Below are positions 30,869-41,356 of a stretch of 64,000 nucleotides of DNA, in pieces (position 1 is the first letter of the stretch; each line of letters starts with the position of its first letter). Source of the DNA: Peltaster fructicola (Eukaryota; Ascomycota; Dothideomycetes); assembly GCA_001592805.2 (NCBI GenBank), contig CP051141.1, positions 2,914,001 to 2,978,000 on the forward strand, written 5' to 3'. A model generated the notes under the pieces. The model saw only the letters and a program-made list of their open reading frames with translations, had not been told where the DNA came from and searched no databases. Position numbers and translations under genes: made by a program.

Positions 30869-31247
30869 GTGGCGAGGCGTATTGCTGACTTGAGTCGCGC
30901 TCGACCGAAGATGGCTTGTAATTTGTGCTAGAGTAGTCCTGGTTCGTTTGAAGAGTGTGTTGTAGAGCATGCAAACATGGTATATAGTCCATTCAACATG
31001 GTACTTGCACCAGAAATCATAAGCCATATGAAGTGCCAGGACATTCGTATCGAGCTTGACCTGCTCGCACAACACCACGGGTATAGCTCCAGCGCAAGAC
31101 TTCACTGCGCTCGACGGACAAGTCATTGCCATGCGTTCCAAGCTGGACCTGTGCGACGATCGCAGTTTCCGAGAGAAGCTGCTGCCATCACAGTCCAAGC
31201 ACCAGCAATGTTAGATTTGTCTCTGTGCACGCCTACCACATTTATAG
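30869..31247. other. intergenic next to transposon relic
   Basis: About 380 bases between the fragment gene and the transposase relic. It may include further decayed element sequence, but I cannot align it by eye. Confidence 0.4.
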
Positions 31248-31455
31248 GCTTCGACGAGCAACCTCCAGGCCAGTCGAGACCATGCCCTTGATGAGCAATC
31301 GAGGCTGCATCTGCAGAAGCTCTGGCATGCCGCAGAGAAGGTACATGCAGATCGAGCTGTGCTTTTTGACGAGAACAAGCTTCTGTTTGAGCAGGACAAC
31401 GAGAGGACGATACGGGAGACTGCGAGGTCGACAATGGCAGGCAGGGCGAAGGTAA
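31248..31455 (+). mobile_element. relic of pogo/Fot1-type DDE transposase, C-terminal end only
   Basis: A plus-strand frame reads LHLQKLWHAAEKVHADRAVL, then FDENKLLFEQDNERTIRETA and RSTMAGRAKV. This is the helical C-terminal signature of fungal pogo/Fot1-like transposases: a leucine-rich coil, a run of asparagine- and glutamate-rich LLFxQNNE-like residues, an R-S-T-x-x-G-x-A-K-V motif, normally followed by MSYEDI. Here the match stops at AKV and a stop lies at 31488. The reading frame is closed by TAG just upstream at 31245 and seems shifted relative to an upstream TPTTFIGFDEQP-like segment. No catalytic DDE core or terminal inverted repeats are visible. It is a dead fragment. Confidence 0.6.
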
Positions 31456-31490
31456 TTGTATTGTGTGCATTCGGTATGCTGGCGGTGTGA

Positions 31491-32413
31491 TTTCGCGAGC
31501 GGATTGAGCGATCGTTGGTTGTGCTCACTCGCTACCAATGTTATGATTTGAGGGCCGCGTCACAGTAGGAAATTGCTTCCTTGAAACGAAGACTGAAGCA
31601 GCTGCACGTACATGCACCGGTGCACTCCTTGCGACTAGCTTCTTGTGGTCACACAGCATGCACCGATATCGATCTGATAACCGTATGGACGAGGCTATCA
31701 GGCTGCAAGACCTCATCTCTTGTCTCTTCCCGACAGTCCTTCAAGCACAGCTCAAGCATTCACGATCATGAAAGCATAATCAGTCGAACGTGACACACAT
31801 ATCACCTAAGCCCACGTGCGGATCTGAGGCGCAAGAGTCGTACGGTCCGCTCGCGGTGTACTGCGCTGCATTGCCAGAAAGGAGTCTTCACCTCATCGCC
31901 ATCTTCACTCACGCACTAAGCAAGCAGTACAATTAGCAGTTATGGATACACGCGAATGCGAGCACGAAGATCTTGTGCATAGGCGTCGTTCCTCTTCACT
32001 CAGCTGATCCAACCAGATGGTCCTCAGGAGTATAGCTCCTTACTTCATAAGCACACATCTTCCAGCTGGCATACACAAAACAAACGATCAGTCAGCTTCA
32101 CCTACAGAACGGTCGCACAGAATGATGCGACTCCGGACACAACGCTGAGCTCAGCCTTCGGACGATTGGTAAGATCTGCAACCAATTTCGCCAGCCGTCT
32201 ACGAGTCCCGTGCAACGTCTATCCCTCGTATGACGAGCCATCAGTTCAGCGGCAGGATGAATAGCTGCCTATTATAGTCCACACCACCGAGGGGAGCAAC
32301 GAATTAAACGAGCTCTCGCCAGCCAAAAGCCAATTTATCTATGGTAGCGCGAGAATTAGCTTCATTCATTGCTGACGAGGGTCTCTTGTTCTCAACCCAC
32401 CTCGCAGCAAGTT
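31491..32413. other. gene-poor stretch, nothing recognised
   Basis: About 920 bases between the transposase relic and the next gene. Only short frames; it should contain the promoter of the membrane protein gene downstream. Confidence 0.45.
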
Positions 32414-33238
32414 ATGTTTGTCGACAATCTTTTCCAGCACTGTGAGCGATGGCTTATGAAAAGACTGCGTGTGAGGGGGCAAGAGGAGTGGTCGCAGCAG
32501 CCCGACAATGGCAAAGAGGTGTATGCAGCGTCGACACCCTCGCACGCATATCAAGGGAAAGAGATAGTGGGAAGCCCGGCGTTCAAAGACACCACATACG
32601 CGAGCCCACGAACAGATCACGACCACGATGCGCCGATTCCAATCGAAGAAGATACGCACAAGGAGGTGGCAGGAGCAACATCTCGTCGTGGTCTGTCGCG
32701 AAAAGCCTGGGTAATTATACTCGCTGTCCTGATTGTATTGCTGCTTGGTCTCGGACTCGGTCTTGGACTCGGTCTTGGTTTAAAGAAGAACAGCTCAAAC
32801 GACGCAACGGCAGCAGCAGCATCGTCATCAGCAGCATCAGCAACGGCCGCGCAAGTATCCACAGCCAGCTCCTCGTCGACTGCGACCTCATCCGGCTCGA
32901 CCGCCTCACCTACAGCCTCCACAACCTGCCCCGGCACGAACGGAACCACATACACATCCAGTGATCACACTTTCCTCATTCTGTGCGGAAACGACATCGC
33001 CTCGGCGGATCGGACAGATCAAGGAAGAGTCTATCAGCCGTCGTTCAACGCTTGCATCGACTCGTGCGCGCAGAAGAACACAGCCCAGGGTTCGGCCAAT
33101 ATAAGTGCGGTATACTGGGTGACAGACTACGATGATGCAGCAAGAGGTACATGTTGGTGTATTGGAGGCACAAGCAGGTCGGATAATGCCAGCGTGACGA
33201 CCAACTATCGCAACAATCTGGCATGGATACAATCTTAG
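32414..33238 (+). CDS. single-pass membrane protein with extracellular Cys-rich PAN-like domain
   Basis: Single exon, 274 residues from the ATG at 32414; a later in-frame ATG lies at 32456. About 100 polar residues are followed by one strongly hydrophobic segment (KAWVIILAVLIVLLLGLGLG, continuing in an LG repeat) that ends in KK. A Ser/Thr/Ala-rich linker of about 60 residues follows, then a small domain with six or so cysteines (TTCPGTNGTTYTSSDHTF, CGNDI, CIDSCAQ, GTCWCIGG). This is the familiar fungal layout of an N-cytosolic type II protein with a PAN/Apple-like extracellular module. The WEE-QQPDNGKEVYA-type N-terminal motif also occurs in such proteins. It probably sits in the plasma membrane and senses or binds the cell wall, but the function is not known. 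Confidence 0.75.
   Translation: MFVDNLFQHCERWLMKRLRVRGQEEWSQQPDNGKEVYAASTPSHAYQGKEIVGSPAFKDTTYASPRTDHDHDAPIPIEEDTHKEVAGATSRRGLSRKAWVIILAVLIVLLLGLGLGLGLGLGLKKNSSNDATAAAASSSAASATAAQVSTASSSSTATSSGSTASPTASTTCPGTNGTTYTSSDHTFLILCGNDIASADRTDQGRVYQPSFNACIDSCAQKNTAQGSANISAVYWVTDYDDAARGTCWCIGGTSRSDNASVTTNYRNNLAWIQS
32745..32780 (+). repeat. 12-bp tandem repeat encoding Leu-Gly run
   Basis: About two and a half copies of a ctcggtcttgga-like 12-mer within the transmembrane segment of the Cys-rich membrane protein. It encodes alternating L-G and is a likely length-variable site. Confidence 0.55.
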
Positions 33239-33743
33239 CTGGAAGGCGATAGGCCTGTCTATATGATCATACAAGTCTAAGTCGATGAGTCCGGAACGGA
33301 CTGCTGCCATCATTTTCAATATACCACACGAATGATGCTCTTGCTCTGCGGATGCGCATGCAGTTATCAGCGCTGTTTGTGAGACAGCATACACTTTCGA
33401 CCTGGTCGGTACATCTCATGAGGTTGAGATCCAGCGTACAGATGAGTCAAGGGGATCAGTCTCAGTATCTTGTCACTAGCATTGTCCCATCGCGGCCTGT
33501 TCTCTTGGCCGAGAAAACATCATTCATAGATACCTCATATCTCAAAGTGGCATGCATGTCAAGCAGACTCTGTACAAGGACGAGCGTTCAGAAGTGCTCA
33601 CACTTACAAAATACGATCACAAATGTATTGTCCTTAGATGTTTGTGTTCAAATTCAATGTCATTGACCTTTCGACTATCTTGTCGATATCTAAGCAATCT
33701 ATGTGTTCCACCTTCTCATCTCTCCAGCCTTACAGACTTATAT
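33239..33743. other. convergent intergenic region
   Basis: About 500 bases between the 3' ends of the membrane protein gene and the haloperoxidase gene. AT-richer than its surroundings in the centre (33590..33740); no gene seen. Confidence 0.5.
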
Positions 33744-35158
33744 CTAGCTGCAAGTGTACTCTCCGTTCTGGAGGGTGTTGCAAGTCTCCGACACACCGGC
33801 CTGGTCGTTCTCAGCGCTTGGTCCTGGCTGGCCGAAGGAGGTGACTGGGCAGTTGAAGTCCTGGAAAAATGGCAGGACAGCACCGTTCAAGAAGCCCTGG
33901 ACAACATCGACGTTGTTGACAAGTGCACCGGACAAGAAACCTGGTGACTCGTCGAAGATGGCGGTGGCGAGGAAGCATGTTGCCTGAGCGGCAGTGACAC
34001 TGCTGAGGTCCATGCCGAGAGGAACGAAGTTGTTCAATCCCTCGTTGGCACCTGGGACGGTGAGCTCGCTGGAGGATGTGATGAGGGTGGCAATGTCAGC
34101 ACCAGTAGCTGCAAGACTGTATGGAGTGGAACGACGGAACCACTTCTTTGGGAAGGTCTCGTTCATGTAGAAAGGAGCAACGTTCTGGTAGTCAGCCAGC
34201 TCTGGGTGTGTGCCGTTTGGCAGAGCACGGAAGATGAAGACACGCTCAGCGGTGGTGACAGCCAACCATCGAATACCAGCATCGAACTGTGGGTTGTTGT
34301 TCTTAGCCTCGTTGTAGACCAGGACACGCTCCTCAGCGAATGCTGAGTTGCCGAACTCGCCGTTGTACTTCTGGGTGATGTTGACGAGGCGGTTGAAACG
34401 GTCGAGCTGGAAGTTGGCCTGGTTGCCAAAGTATGCATCCTCACGGGAGATTGAGTTGTCGACCTCGAAGAAGCCGTGCTTGCTGATACCGAGGGATGGG
34501 CCCAAGGTGTTTGGCACACGAGAGTCTGCACCACCAATACTGTACTTGCCAGATGGCAGGTCTCCTCCGGCGAGCAAGCCGAGGGCAGACAGGAAGACAC
34601 AGGTGTCGTATCCGAAGCCAAGAGTGATCTGACAAGCATTGGCAGCCTCGGCGAAGGTTGTGATACCAGTACGGCTGATGTAACCGTGGTTGGCCATGGT
34701 GTTCAATGTTGGACACATGCCACGAACATCGGTGGAGTATGGTGCTTGGTAACGGTGGTCGGCGTCGTCACCTGGGATCTCCTTGAGTGAGAAGTCCTGT
34801 GGGCTGTTCAAAGAGTGTCAGCAGAGCAAGATCATGACGATAGATAATACTAACACTGGGACGTCCAACTTCTCGAGGATACCAGTGAATGGCTGGAGGA
34901 CACCACCAAGGAGACCACCACCAAGAGTCAACTGACCAGTGCTGACCTGGCGCTTGTAGTGCTCTGCCTGGCGGGCGTGTGTCTCACGCTTCACCTTCTC
35001 CATCTCTGCTTCGACTGCAGACTCCTTCTCAGCGCGAGCAGCAAAGAACTTAGCGGTGTCCTCCTCTGAAAGAGCGCCGCGCTCAGCGAAAACTGACCAT
35101 ATGGACATGGTGTGGCTTGGACGGCCGCAGCCAGGGAAAGGAGAGCGAGCAACTTCAT
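33744..35158 (-). CDS. secreted heme-thiolate haloperoxidase (chloroperoxidase/peroxygenase family)
   Basis: The main exon 34796..33744 joins an upstream exon ending at 34857 through a 60-nt intron. Its core starts with RGMCPTLNTMANHGYISR, where the Cys before PTLN is the heme-thiolate ligand. A later FEVDNSISREDAYFGN block corresponds to the E-H/G-D region, here E-V-D, which is atypical. The C-terminus has two more Cys. A good signal peptide (MKLLALLSLAAAVQA) starts at 35158, but that frame differs by one base from the downstream protein-like frame (SVFAERGALSEEDTAKFF). They join only through a 32-nt intron (35097..35066, GTCAG...TTCAG), which is very short, or by assuming a one-base error. 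Otherwise the protein starts at 35108 without a signal. With the short intron the product is 440 residues. Family members perform peroxide-dependent halogenation or oxygenation outside the cell. Confidence 0.82.
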
Positions 35159-36629
35159 CTTTTAGAGTCTTGCCTCGTGAAATGTGATGTTGTCGTTGTT
35201 GTTGTTGGCGAATGCTGAGTTGATGATTCTGTTCAATTGGCAGCAGGCGAGCACATCTATATACCCGTCCTGGCGACCATCGCTCGGCATCCACAGATAA
35301 GGATTCTCGTGGTGGCAACGAAGTCGTTGCAGGTTTGCTGTCGTATCTCATGTTGATCGTGAGAACGAGTGGAGATTCTGCCAACATGATAGAGCTAACC
35401 GTGATAACAATGTCGATCTACGGCCATTACAGGAACCCAATGTTGCGGATCATACGTCCCTGGAGATGAGGCATTCACACTCGAAAGGGTAGTCGACAGT
35501 AGTGTTGGTGTTGCAATTTGGGTATGATCAGCAGTGAGGTTACCGGAAGAGTTCTCGGTAAACGCTGACAACCACGGAAGGCTGATTCGACCAAGGGTCC
35601 TGAGATATTCGTAGGTGGAGACCAGGGACTCTGCATAGCAGCGATCTTGGGGTGCTTAACCATCTTGCAGCCTCAAGATACCCAGTAGCGTGGACCAACA
35701 ATGTACGCCACACCTAGCAAGATCCCTTGCCCTGGCGCTACCGACGCAGAGCAGTACTCGCGGCAGCTCTGAGGGTTACCGTAGACCTATCTTGGTCATG
35801 TCTTTGTACATCAGACGGAATTGTCGGAACGACCTTGAGACGGGCAGTGGAGCAGGAGAGCAATGGTGACATTGAATATGCATACGCCAAGGAGCCGCTT
35901 GTGACTTCACGCAGCAGTAGTGCAGATAGCTGTCCTCAATCTGTGAGAGGGAAAAGAGCTGATGTTGAATGTGGAGCAGTGCTCTGATAAATGGCTGTGC
36001 GATGATTGGTGGTGCTGTAGATAAGACCTTGACCAAGGAGTTGAGCCGCCAGATCAAGCTTAAATAGAGACTGCGGTCCGCGGAGTATGGCGCACGCTAG
36101 ACGTCGATCTTCCAAAACCTGTCAAGCCATATTGCGTGAATATGTACACAGCGGCTGACGAGACATCCCTGCATAAGAATAGAGTTGAAGCCACATATGA
36201 CCAGATTCGACAGATTCAAGTGTCGATCTCTCAAGATGCATCTCCGGGAGGTGACAATATTGCAACATCACTGTTGAAACAGGTATCAAGAGATATTCTC
36301 ACTTGCCCTTTTGGTGCTTGTTCATATGCATGGTTCCGATCAGCCCGTACACAGAATTCGCAGAGGATGTTGTGTTGGCAGTCTTGATAACTTGTCCTAG
36401 GGTGTCGTGAACCGGGCTGAGGTGATCAGTATCTAGGTGCGCTAGAACGTGAGAGGATGGTTGATCATTATGCCAGGGTTATGCTTCCATGCTTCGACGT
36501 GCCGACACGCGACGAGCTCGAGTTGAAACTCTCTACTGCCCTGGGTTCCTCAAAAATTGCCACATCGCCAGCATCGTTTGAGGTGAGATCGTTTGCTGGC
36601 CGGAATTGAGTCTCTGCTGGTGGGCATAG
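35159..36629. other. gene-poor stretch, haloperoxidase promoter at left end
   Basis: About 1.5 kb with no convincing coding frame on either strand. The first 150 bases should be the haloperoxidase promoter. Nothing else recognised. Confidence 0.45.
35258..35263 (-). promoter_or_regulatory. TATA-like box of haloperoxidase gene
   Basis: TATATA about 100 bases upstream of the ATG at 35158, well placed for the signal-peptide start and less so for the internal ATG at 35108. Confidence 0.4.
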
Positions 36630-37608
36630 CTATGCGACACCAGTAGAAATATGCATGTCTGCTAGAATTGCCGTGCTACCAGCAGAGGGAGTGTGATAGA
36701 CATCTCCGGAGATGCATTGTCGTGTTATCAGTCGTCGTATACCTGACAGGATGTCTCTGCTCGAGGTGTAGGTTTTCGTGCTACTGACCGCATGATGGTG
36801 GTATGATGCGTGACTCTGTTTGTGCCCACTCCTTGCTTGTGCTCGCCGCTCCTGATCTGGGAACGACATCTTGCTATCCCCGTGTAGTGGCCTATCGTCA
36901 ATCCAAGCTCCAGCAGGAAGCGTTAGAGATATGAGGTCTGTCGTCGCAACACCGTCGCAATCTGCACAGTCTGGATCGCAGAGACGTTTGCCACATCTCC
37001 TGTAGCCCTGAGACACTGCGCTGCGGCCGTCGTCCCAACTGCTTGGTCTGCCAGACTGGGGCTCATCCTACCTGTCCGCCACTATCGTCAGCTCTGCCGC
37101 TAGCCACAGTCGTGAAGCCTTTCATAATGCCGCGACCATCATTGGCTGACAAGCTGCCATCTTTTGCCACTCTCACCAGCTCTGCCACGAACGAAGCCCT
37201 GGTACTTTTCCGATAGACACTGCCGTCTGATCCTTTGCAAAGTGTCGATCACCACCTCTTAGTAGATTGCGTGATTCCTAGGATAAGAAAGTGAGACGCC
37301 ACCTGAAGATCTGCGCTACGTTCTCGACTGGTGTGCGTCCCTCCAAACGCCAGGCAGATCATTGGAAGATTGTAACCTTGCAACAGGGCGCCCTCGGAAA
37401 TACGAGCTACGAACATCGTGAGATTGGCCTTGTCCACCGGTTCGACATGTGAACCGCTAGCTGGAGGATATGAACAAGCTGTCTTCGAACATGGTGCCTT
37501 CAATCGAATTTTGTGTTCCCCGTCAGCAATCGCACAGTGTCTCTCCCGACTTCTGGTGCCGAAAATGCATGATCGATCTGTACATCCTGCTAGGAATGTG
37601 AGCTGCAA
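36630..37608 (-). pseudogene. possible decayed or intron-rich gene, unknown
   Basis: On the minus strand several adjoining stretches read like protein but in different frames. One (about 37540..37390) has CSKTACSYPPASGSHVEPVD and then NLTMFVARISEGALLQ. Another (about 37230..37065) has GSDGSVYRKSTRASFVAELV and AKDGSLSANDGRGIMKGF. A third (about 37010..36870) has CGKRLCDPDCADCDGVATTD. GTTACA at about 37376 and a GCAAAG before GATCAG near 37235 could join the first two in phase, and GTAGGA with CTCAG could flank the next join. I do not recognise the family, and no clear start is visible. It is either a real gene with introns I cannot place or a relic. Confidence 0.25.
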
Positions 37609-38662
37609 CTCGGGCGCATGCTCATATGGTCGCTACCGACTCTTGTCGCTGCCTTTGATGGAGACCTGAATGGACCGAATCACAGATCGATCGTTGTAAC
37701 GAGCCTGGTCGTCGAAACCGTCGAATAGTATCTGTTTGACTACTTAGTAGCAAGCCTGTCGAATGTATGCACGTCCGTCTGGCTTGGTCGTACACGAGGA
37801 AGATGCACTGTGATTTGCTTATTGAGCAAAAGACTCCTTTACTGTGGACTGAAGGATGCTTCACAATACCGTGGGCATGCGCTGAGTCAAGAAGGTCCCT
37901 TCAGACTCGCTGCCTTACAATCTCTGTGTCTGTGATGACCTAATCACGCTGTGGTCGAAGCTGACCAGGAGTCGTGAGCTAAGGCAGTCCCGACGCAGGC
38001 CGCGTTAATATAATCAGTTCGTATATGCTGCTGACTTCACACTGTTGTCATCAGCGAGCACAATGTCATTCTGCCGATCTGTGGTGTTGATATTGATGAG
38101 GAGATTATGTTGATGATGACGACAGCACTGGCTGCACCGCGCACCCTTACATCTCAAGCTGGCAGGCGTGATCCAAACGCGAACGCTGTCGTCGCGATCG
38201 GGCTCTGAGTCTCGCTGGCAATGTATCGTCGGGACGTGGTAATCGTCTGCTGTCAGCAACAATACAGTGTAGCATCAGCTCGTGAGTCCGTAGATTGAGT
38301 GCGTCAGACGTCATGCCATGAGGTTTGGTGTCGTTCAAAATCACGAGAGCGGAATGCAAGCCGCGCGGTCTCCCGAATGGAGATGAGAAGCCGAAAGTGC
38401 GATGGCTTCCAACCACGTATTGTTGATGCTAGAAGTATACCAGTACACATCGCTACGAGCGCATCGTTTGATTCAAAGAGCTGCCGGACCTTCAACAACG
38501 TCCGTTCGGCCAGATGTCGCTCCATCAGCGAATACAAGTAGCAGGGATCGTCCTCAGCACTCCACCATCATGAGAGTAAGTCATCTGCATCAATTTCTTT
38601 TCAGCAATACCTTCGAACAGTCGCCCATAACAAATCTGCTCTCTCGAAGCTCCAGTCCAGTC
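37609..38662. other. intergenic, upstream of the GST gene
   Basis: About 1 kb. A leader intron may exist: GTAAGT at 38575 and TTTTCAG ending near 38607, just before the GST start, which could be a 5' UTR intron. No other feature recognised. Confidence 0.4.
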
Positions 38663-39391
38663 ATGTCGGCTTCAATCGTCCTATACGACTTCGATAACCG
38701 TGCCCAGCCTCAGACATGCTGGTCATATAATGTCTGGAAGACACGACTTGTGCTCAACTACAAGAACATTCCATATACTACTATATGGACGAACCACACA
38801 GCGCTCGGTTCTACTCTAGCAGCAACTGGTCTACCTCCAAAGACGAATGGCTCTCCTTACACAGTGCCCACTATCCGGTGTTCAGACGCATCAATGGTTA
38901 CAGAGTCTGCGGTGATCGCAGCAAAGCTAGAAGAGCTGCATCCTTCACCGACGATTCATCTGGACGAGTCGCTGCAGGCCGCAGCCGAGAAGGTCAATGG
39001 ATCCATTGCTATGCCACTGTTCGCTGAGTACATGCCTCGACTAGGTCGTGACATCATACCAGACGAAGCTCTAGCAGACTTCCGGGCATCTCGTGAGAAG
39101 CGATTTGGAATGAATTTGGAAGAGCTGCAGAGGGTGAAAGGAGGCGAGAAAGCTTGGCAGGCTGCTCGACCTGGAATTGATTCCATGAAAGCACTGCTCA
39201 GCGAGCACAAAGTTGACGAGGGACCTTTCATAAGAGGCAGTCAAGTCTGCTACGCTGACTTTCTGTTACTAGCACTCATCGAGAGCTTCAGACGGGTTGG
39301 CGAGGATCTTTTCGAGCGATTAGCTAGTCAGGACACATCGATCCAACGGATTTACGATGCTGGCAAGCAGTGGCTGCAGCAGGATAACTAG
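38663..39391 (+). CDS. glutathione S-transferase-like protein
   Basis: ATG at 38663 (MSASIVLYDFDNRAQPQ) gives 242 residues in one exon; the frame is open for 87 codons upstream, with other ATGs at 38402 and 38570, but the upstream part is not protein-like. An N-terminal thioredoxin-like fold is seen at residues 5-90 (SYNVWKTRLVLNYKNIPY, then YTVPTIRCSDASMVTESAVIA, where VP and ES are the glutathione-binding cis-Pro and Glu-Ser positions). The C-terminal helical domain follows, with KVDEGPFIRGSQVCYADFLL near residue 190 carrying the conserved Asp-containing N-capping region. The sequence resembles the fungal GST group often found beside secondary-metabolite genes (UstS/GstA-like). The substrate is unknown; it probably acts in the cytosol. 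It lies directly upstream of the Ayg1-like hydrolase, same strand. Confidence 0.85.
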   Translation: MSASIVLYDFDNRAQPQTCWSYNVWKTRLVLNYKNIPYTTIWTNHTALGSTLAATGLPPKTNGSPYTVPTIRCSDASMVTESAVIAAKLEELHPSPTIHLDESLQAAAEKVNGSIAMPLFAEYMPRLGRDIIPDEALADFRASREKRFGMNLEELQRVKGGEKAWQAARPGIDSMKALLSEHKVDEGPFIRGSQVCYADFLLLALIESFRRVGEDLFERLASQDTSIQRIYDAGKQWLQQDN

Positions 39392-39718
39392 GGTCAGTCA
39401 GACAGAGAATCATGCTCATGCTATATTCGCATTCTATGCAATCACTCTCAAGCACACAGTGCAGTGTTGACGCAGTGCCATCGGCTCCTGTCATGTCCGC
39501 CAGTAGAGCGGGGCCCTGTTGCTGATCACCTCTACCTCCACATTACGCTGCTAGTATATACGACCAGTAACTTGCTCCGGCCATGATGTAGATCTCCACA
39601 GCTTATGCAGGCACCGGACTTTCGTAGTCCTCGACCGGACATTGTCAAGCTTACATCCTGGTAGGTGTGTTGTTCTTCTCAGCATCGCAGGTCCTCAAAC
39701 TGCACCACATAAACCATC
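39392..39718. other. intergenic, promoter of Ayg1-like gene
   Basis: About 330 bases between the GST stop and the Ayg1-like start, same strand. No gene or repeat seen. Confidence 0.5.
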
Positions 39719-41238
39719 ATGACAGACCCTCGAACAGGAAGTCGTTGGATACTCGGTGAGAAGTTTGATCAGGTCTATCCTCATCTAGGATCGATTGATA
39801 ACCTGTGGCTGAAGTATGCCTGATCTCGGCGTCTTGATATAGCTGACAATCTCAGGAAGTGGAAGTTCCCTTGCGAGCGATCCCTTTACCCATTCCACGA
39901 CGGGAAGTATGAGGACTTTGCACCAATCTTCGAGAGCTTGATGAAGAAGGGCATCCACGATGGCTATACAGACGAATACACCAAGGAGTTCATCCCGACA
40001 TGTGAAGAGCTGGTCAGGCAAGGCGATGCAGCGGGTAGTGACAAGGAGAAGGCCATTGAGCTCTACCTGAGAGCTTGTGCTGTGTATCGAATAGCACGTA
40101 TGTGAGTTTCTCCTGCTCGGACAATGCTTATGGATGCAGGCTTCCCATATATTAACTCGGACTACAAGAGGGAAGCGTATGCCGCTCAAAAGAAGGCATA
40201 CATGAAGGCAGCCGCACTATTCGATGTGCCAATCGAGGACGTATCAATCCCGCACACCGCTGGCACAGATCAAGATGAAGGCAAGAGCATACCACTGTAT
40301 ATCAGGATACCTAAGGGTGCAAGCAAAGCGAAGCCAGCGCCGGCAGTCATCTTGATGTGCGGACTTGATGGTCACAGACCTGATAACACTGTCCGCTCGA
40401 ATGAGTTCCTTGCTCGTGGCTGGGCGAGTGTCATCGTACGTGTGAGCAGGTCAAAAATAAGCTGTGCTAAGCAATCAGGTCGATATCCCTGGTACAGCCG
40501 ATTGTCCAGCAGACCGTAAAGACTGTAGCTCTCCGGATCGACTGTGGACCAGTGTCTTGGACTGGATGGACTCACAAGGACATTATGATATGAAGAAGGT
40601 GCTCTGCTGGGGCTTGTGGGTGTAGTAGTTGCCAACCACACAACGACTGACTCTGTTTAGATCCGCCGGTGGTCACAACGCCATTCGCGCAGCACACACC
40701 CACGCCAAGCGTCTCGCTGGCGCTGTGGAACAAGGAGCCGGTACTCACCACTTCTTCTCTCGAGCCTGGCTTGAGAAGGCGAAAGACCATGAGTATCCTT
40801 GGACAGCCCTACCAGCCCTGCGAGAGAAATTTGGCTACAAGACCGAGGATGAATTCCTCGACAATGCTCAGAAGGATTTCTCGCTGATCGAGAACAAGAT
40901 CGTCGATATGCCAAGTTGCCGACTACTGTTGATCAATGGCACACACGACGGCCTCATGCCGATCGAGGACTCCATGCTCATGACGGAGTGAGTGCAACGC
41001 TCGCTGTTGCCATTCGAAGCTGACATGGAAACAGATATGGCTCAACCAAGGAAGCTCGATTCTTCACAAGTAAGTTATGCATGCGACCCTGGACTTTCGC
41101 TGACCACAGACAGACCTCTTGCACATGGGCTACCCAGTAAGTCTTACGAATCGCGGGAAATGACCACGACTAATAGTGCAGCCTGCAAACTCTAGCGTGT
41201 ATCCGTGGATGGAGAGTGTCATTGGCACGGCCGCCTGA
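39719..41238 (+). CDS. Ayg1-like alpha/beta hydrolase (polyketide-shortening hydrolase family)
   Basis: Eight exons, all joining in phase: 39719..39813, 39856..40097, 40140..40435, 40479..40615, 40661..40987, 41035..41069, 41114..41136 and 41182..41238. The start is SRWILGEKFDQVYPH. The Ayg1 family blocks are in order: KWKFPCERSLYPFHDG, VYRIARFPYINSDYKREAY, SIPLYIRIPKG, MCGLDGHRPDN, VDIPGTADCPAD, the nucleophile motif GLSAGGHNAIRAAHTHAKR, CRLLLINGTHDGLMPIEDS with the catalytic Asp, and LLHMGYP with the catalytic His. A. fumigatus Ayg1 shortens a heptaketide to 1,3,6,8-tetrahydroxynaphthalene on the DHN-melanin route. No polyketide synthase or other melanin gene lies in this window, so the true substrate is open. 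Two of the exons are only 23 and 35 nt. Confidence 0.9.
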
Positions 41239-41356
41239 AGACCTCATATACAACCATGATGAACATGACAGTAGTAAAGGCCCGAGATATGTGAGAGGAT
41301 AACGATTCAAGGGGATGATGTAAGCACTGCGCCATTCATATGCCTTGTGATGTATG

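Noticed and set aside
28840-32413. Region examined as a possible RIP-mutated, AT-rich repeat island
   Set aside because: Base composition by eye is not strongly AT-rich and TA runs are not frequent, so RIP is not supported despite a transposase relic.
37430-37460. Sequence with a tRNA B-box-like GGTTCGA
   Set aside because: No matching A-box or cloverleaf arms could be found; the motif is part of a small chance inverted repeat.
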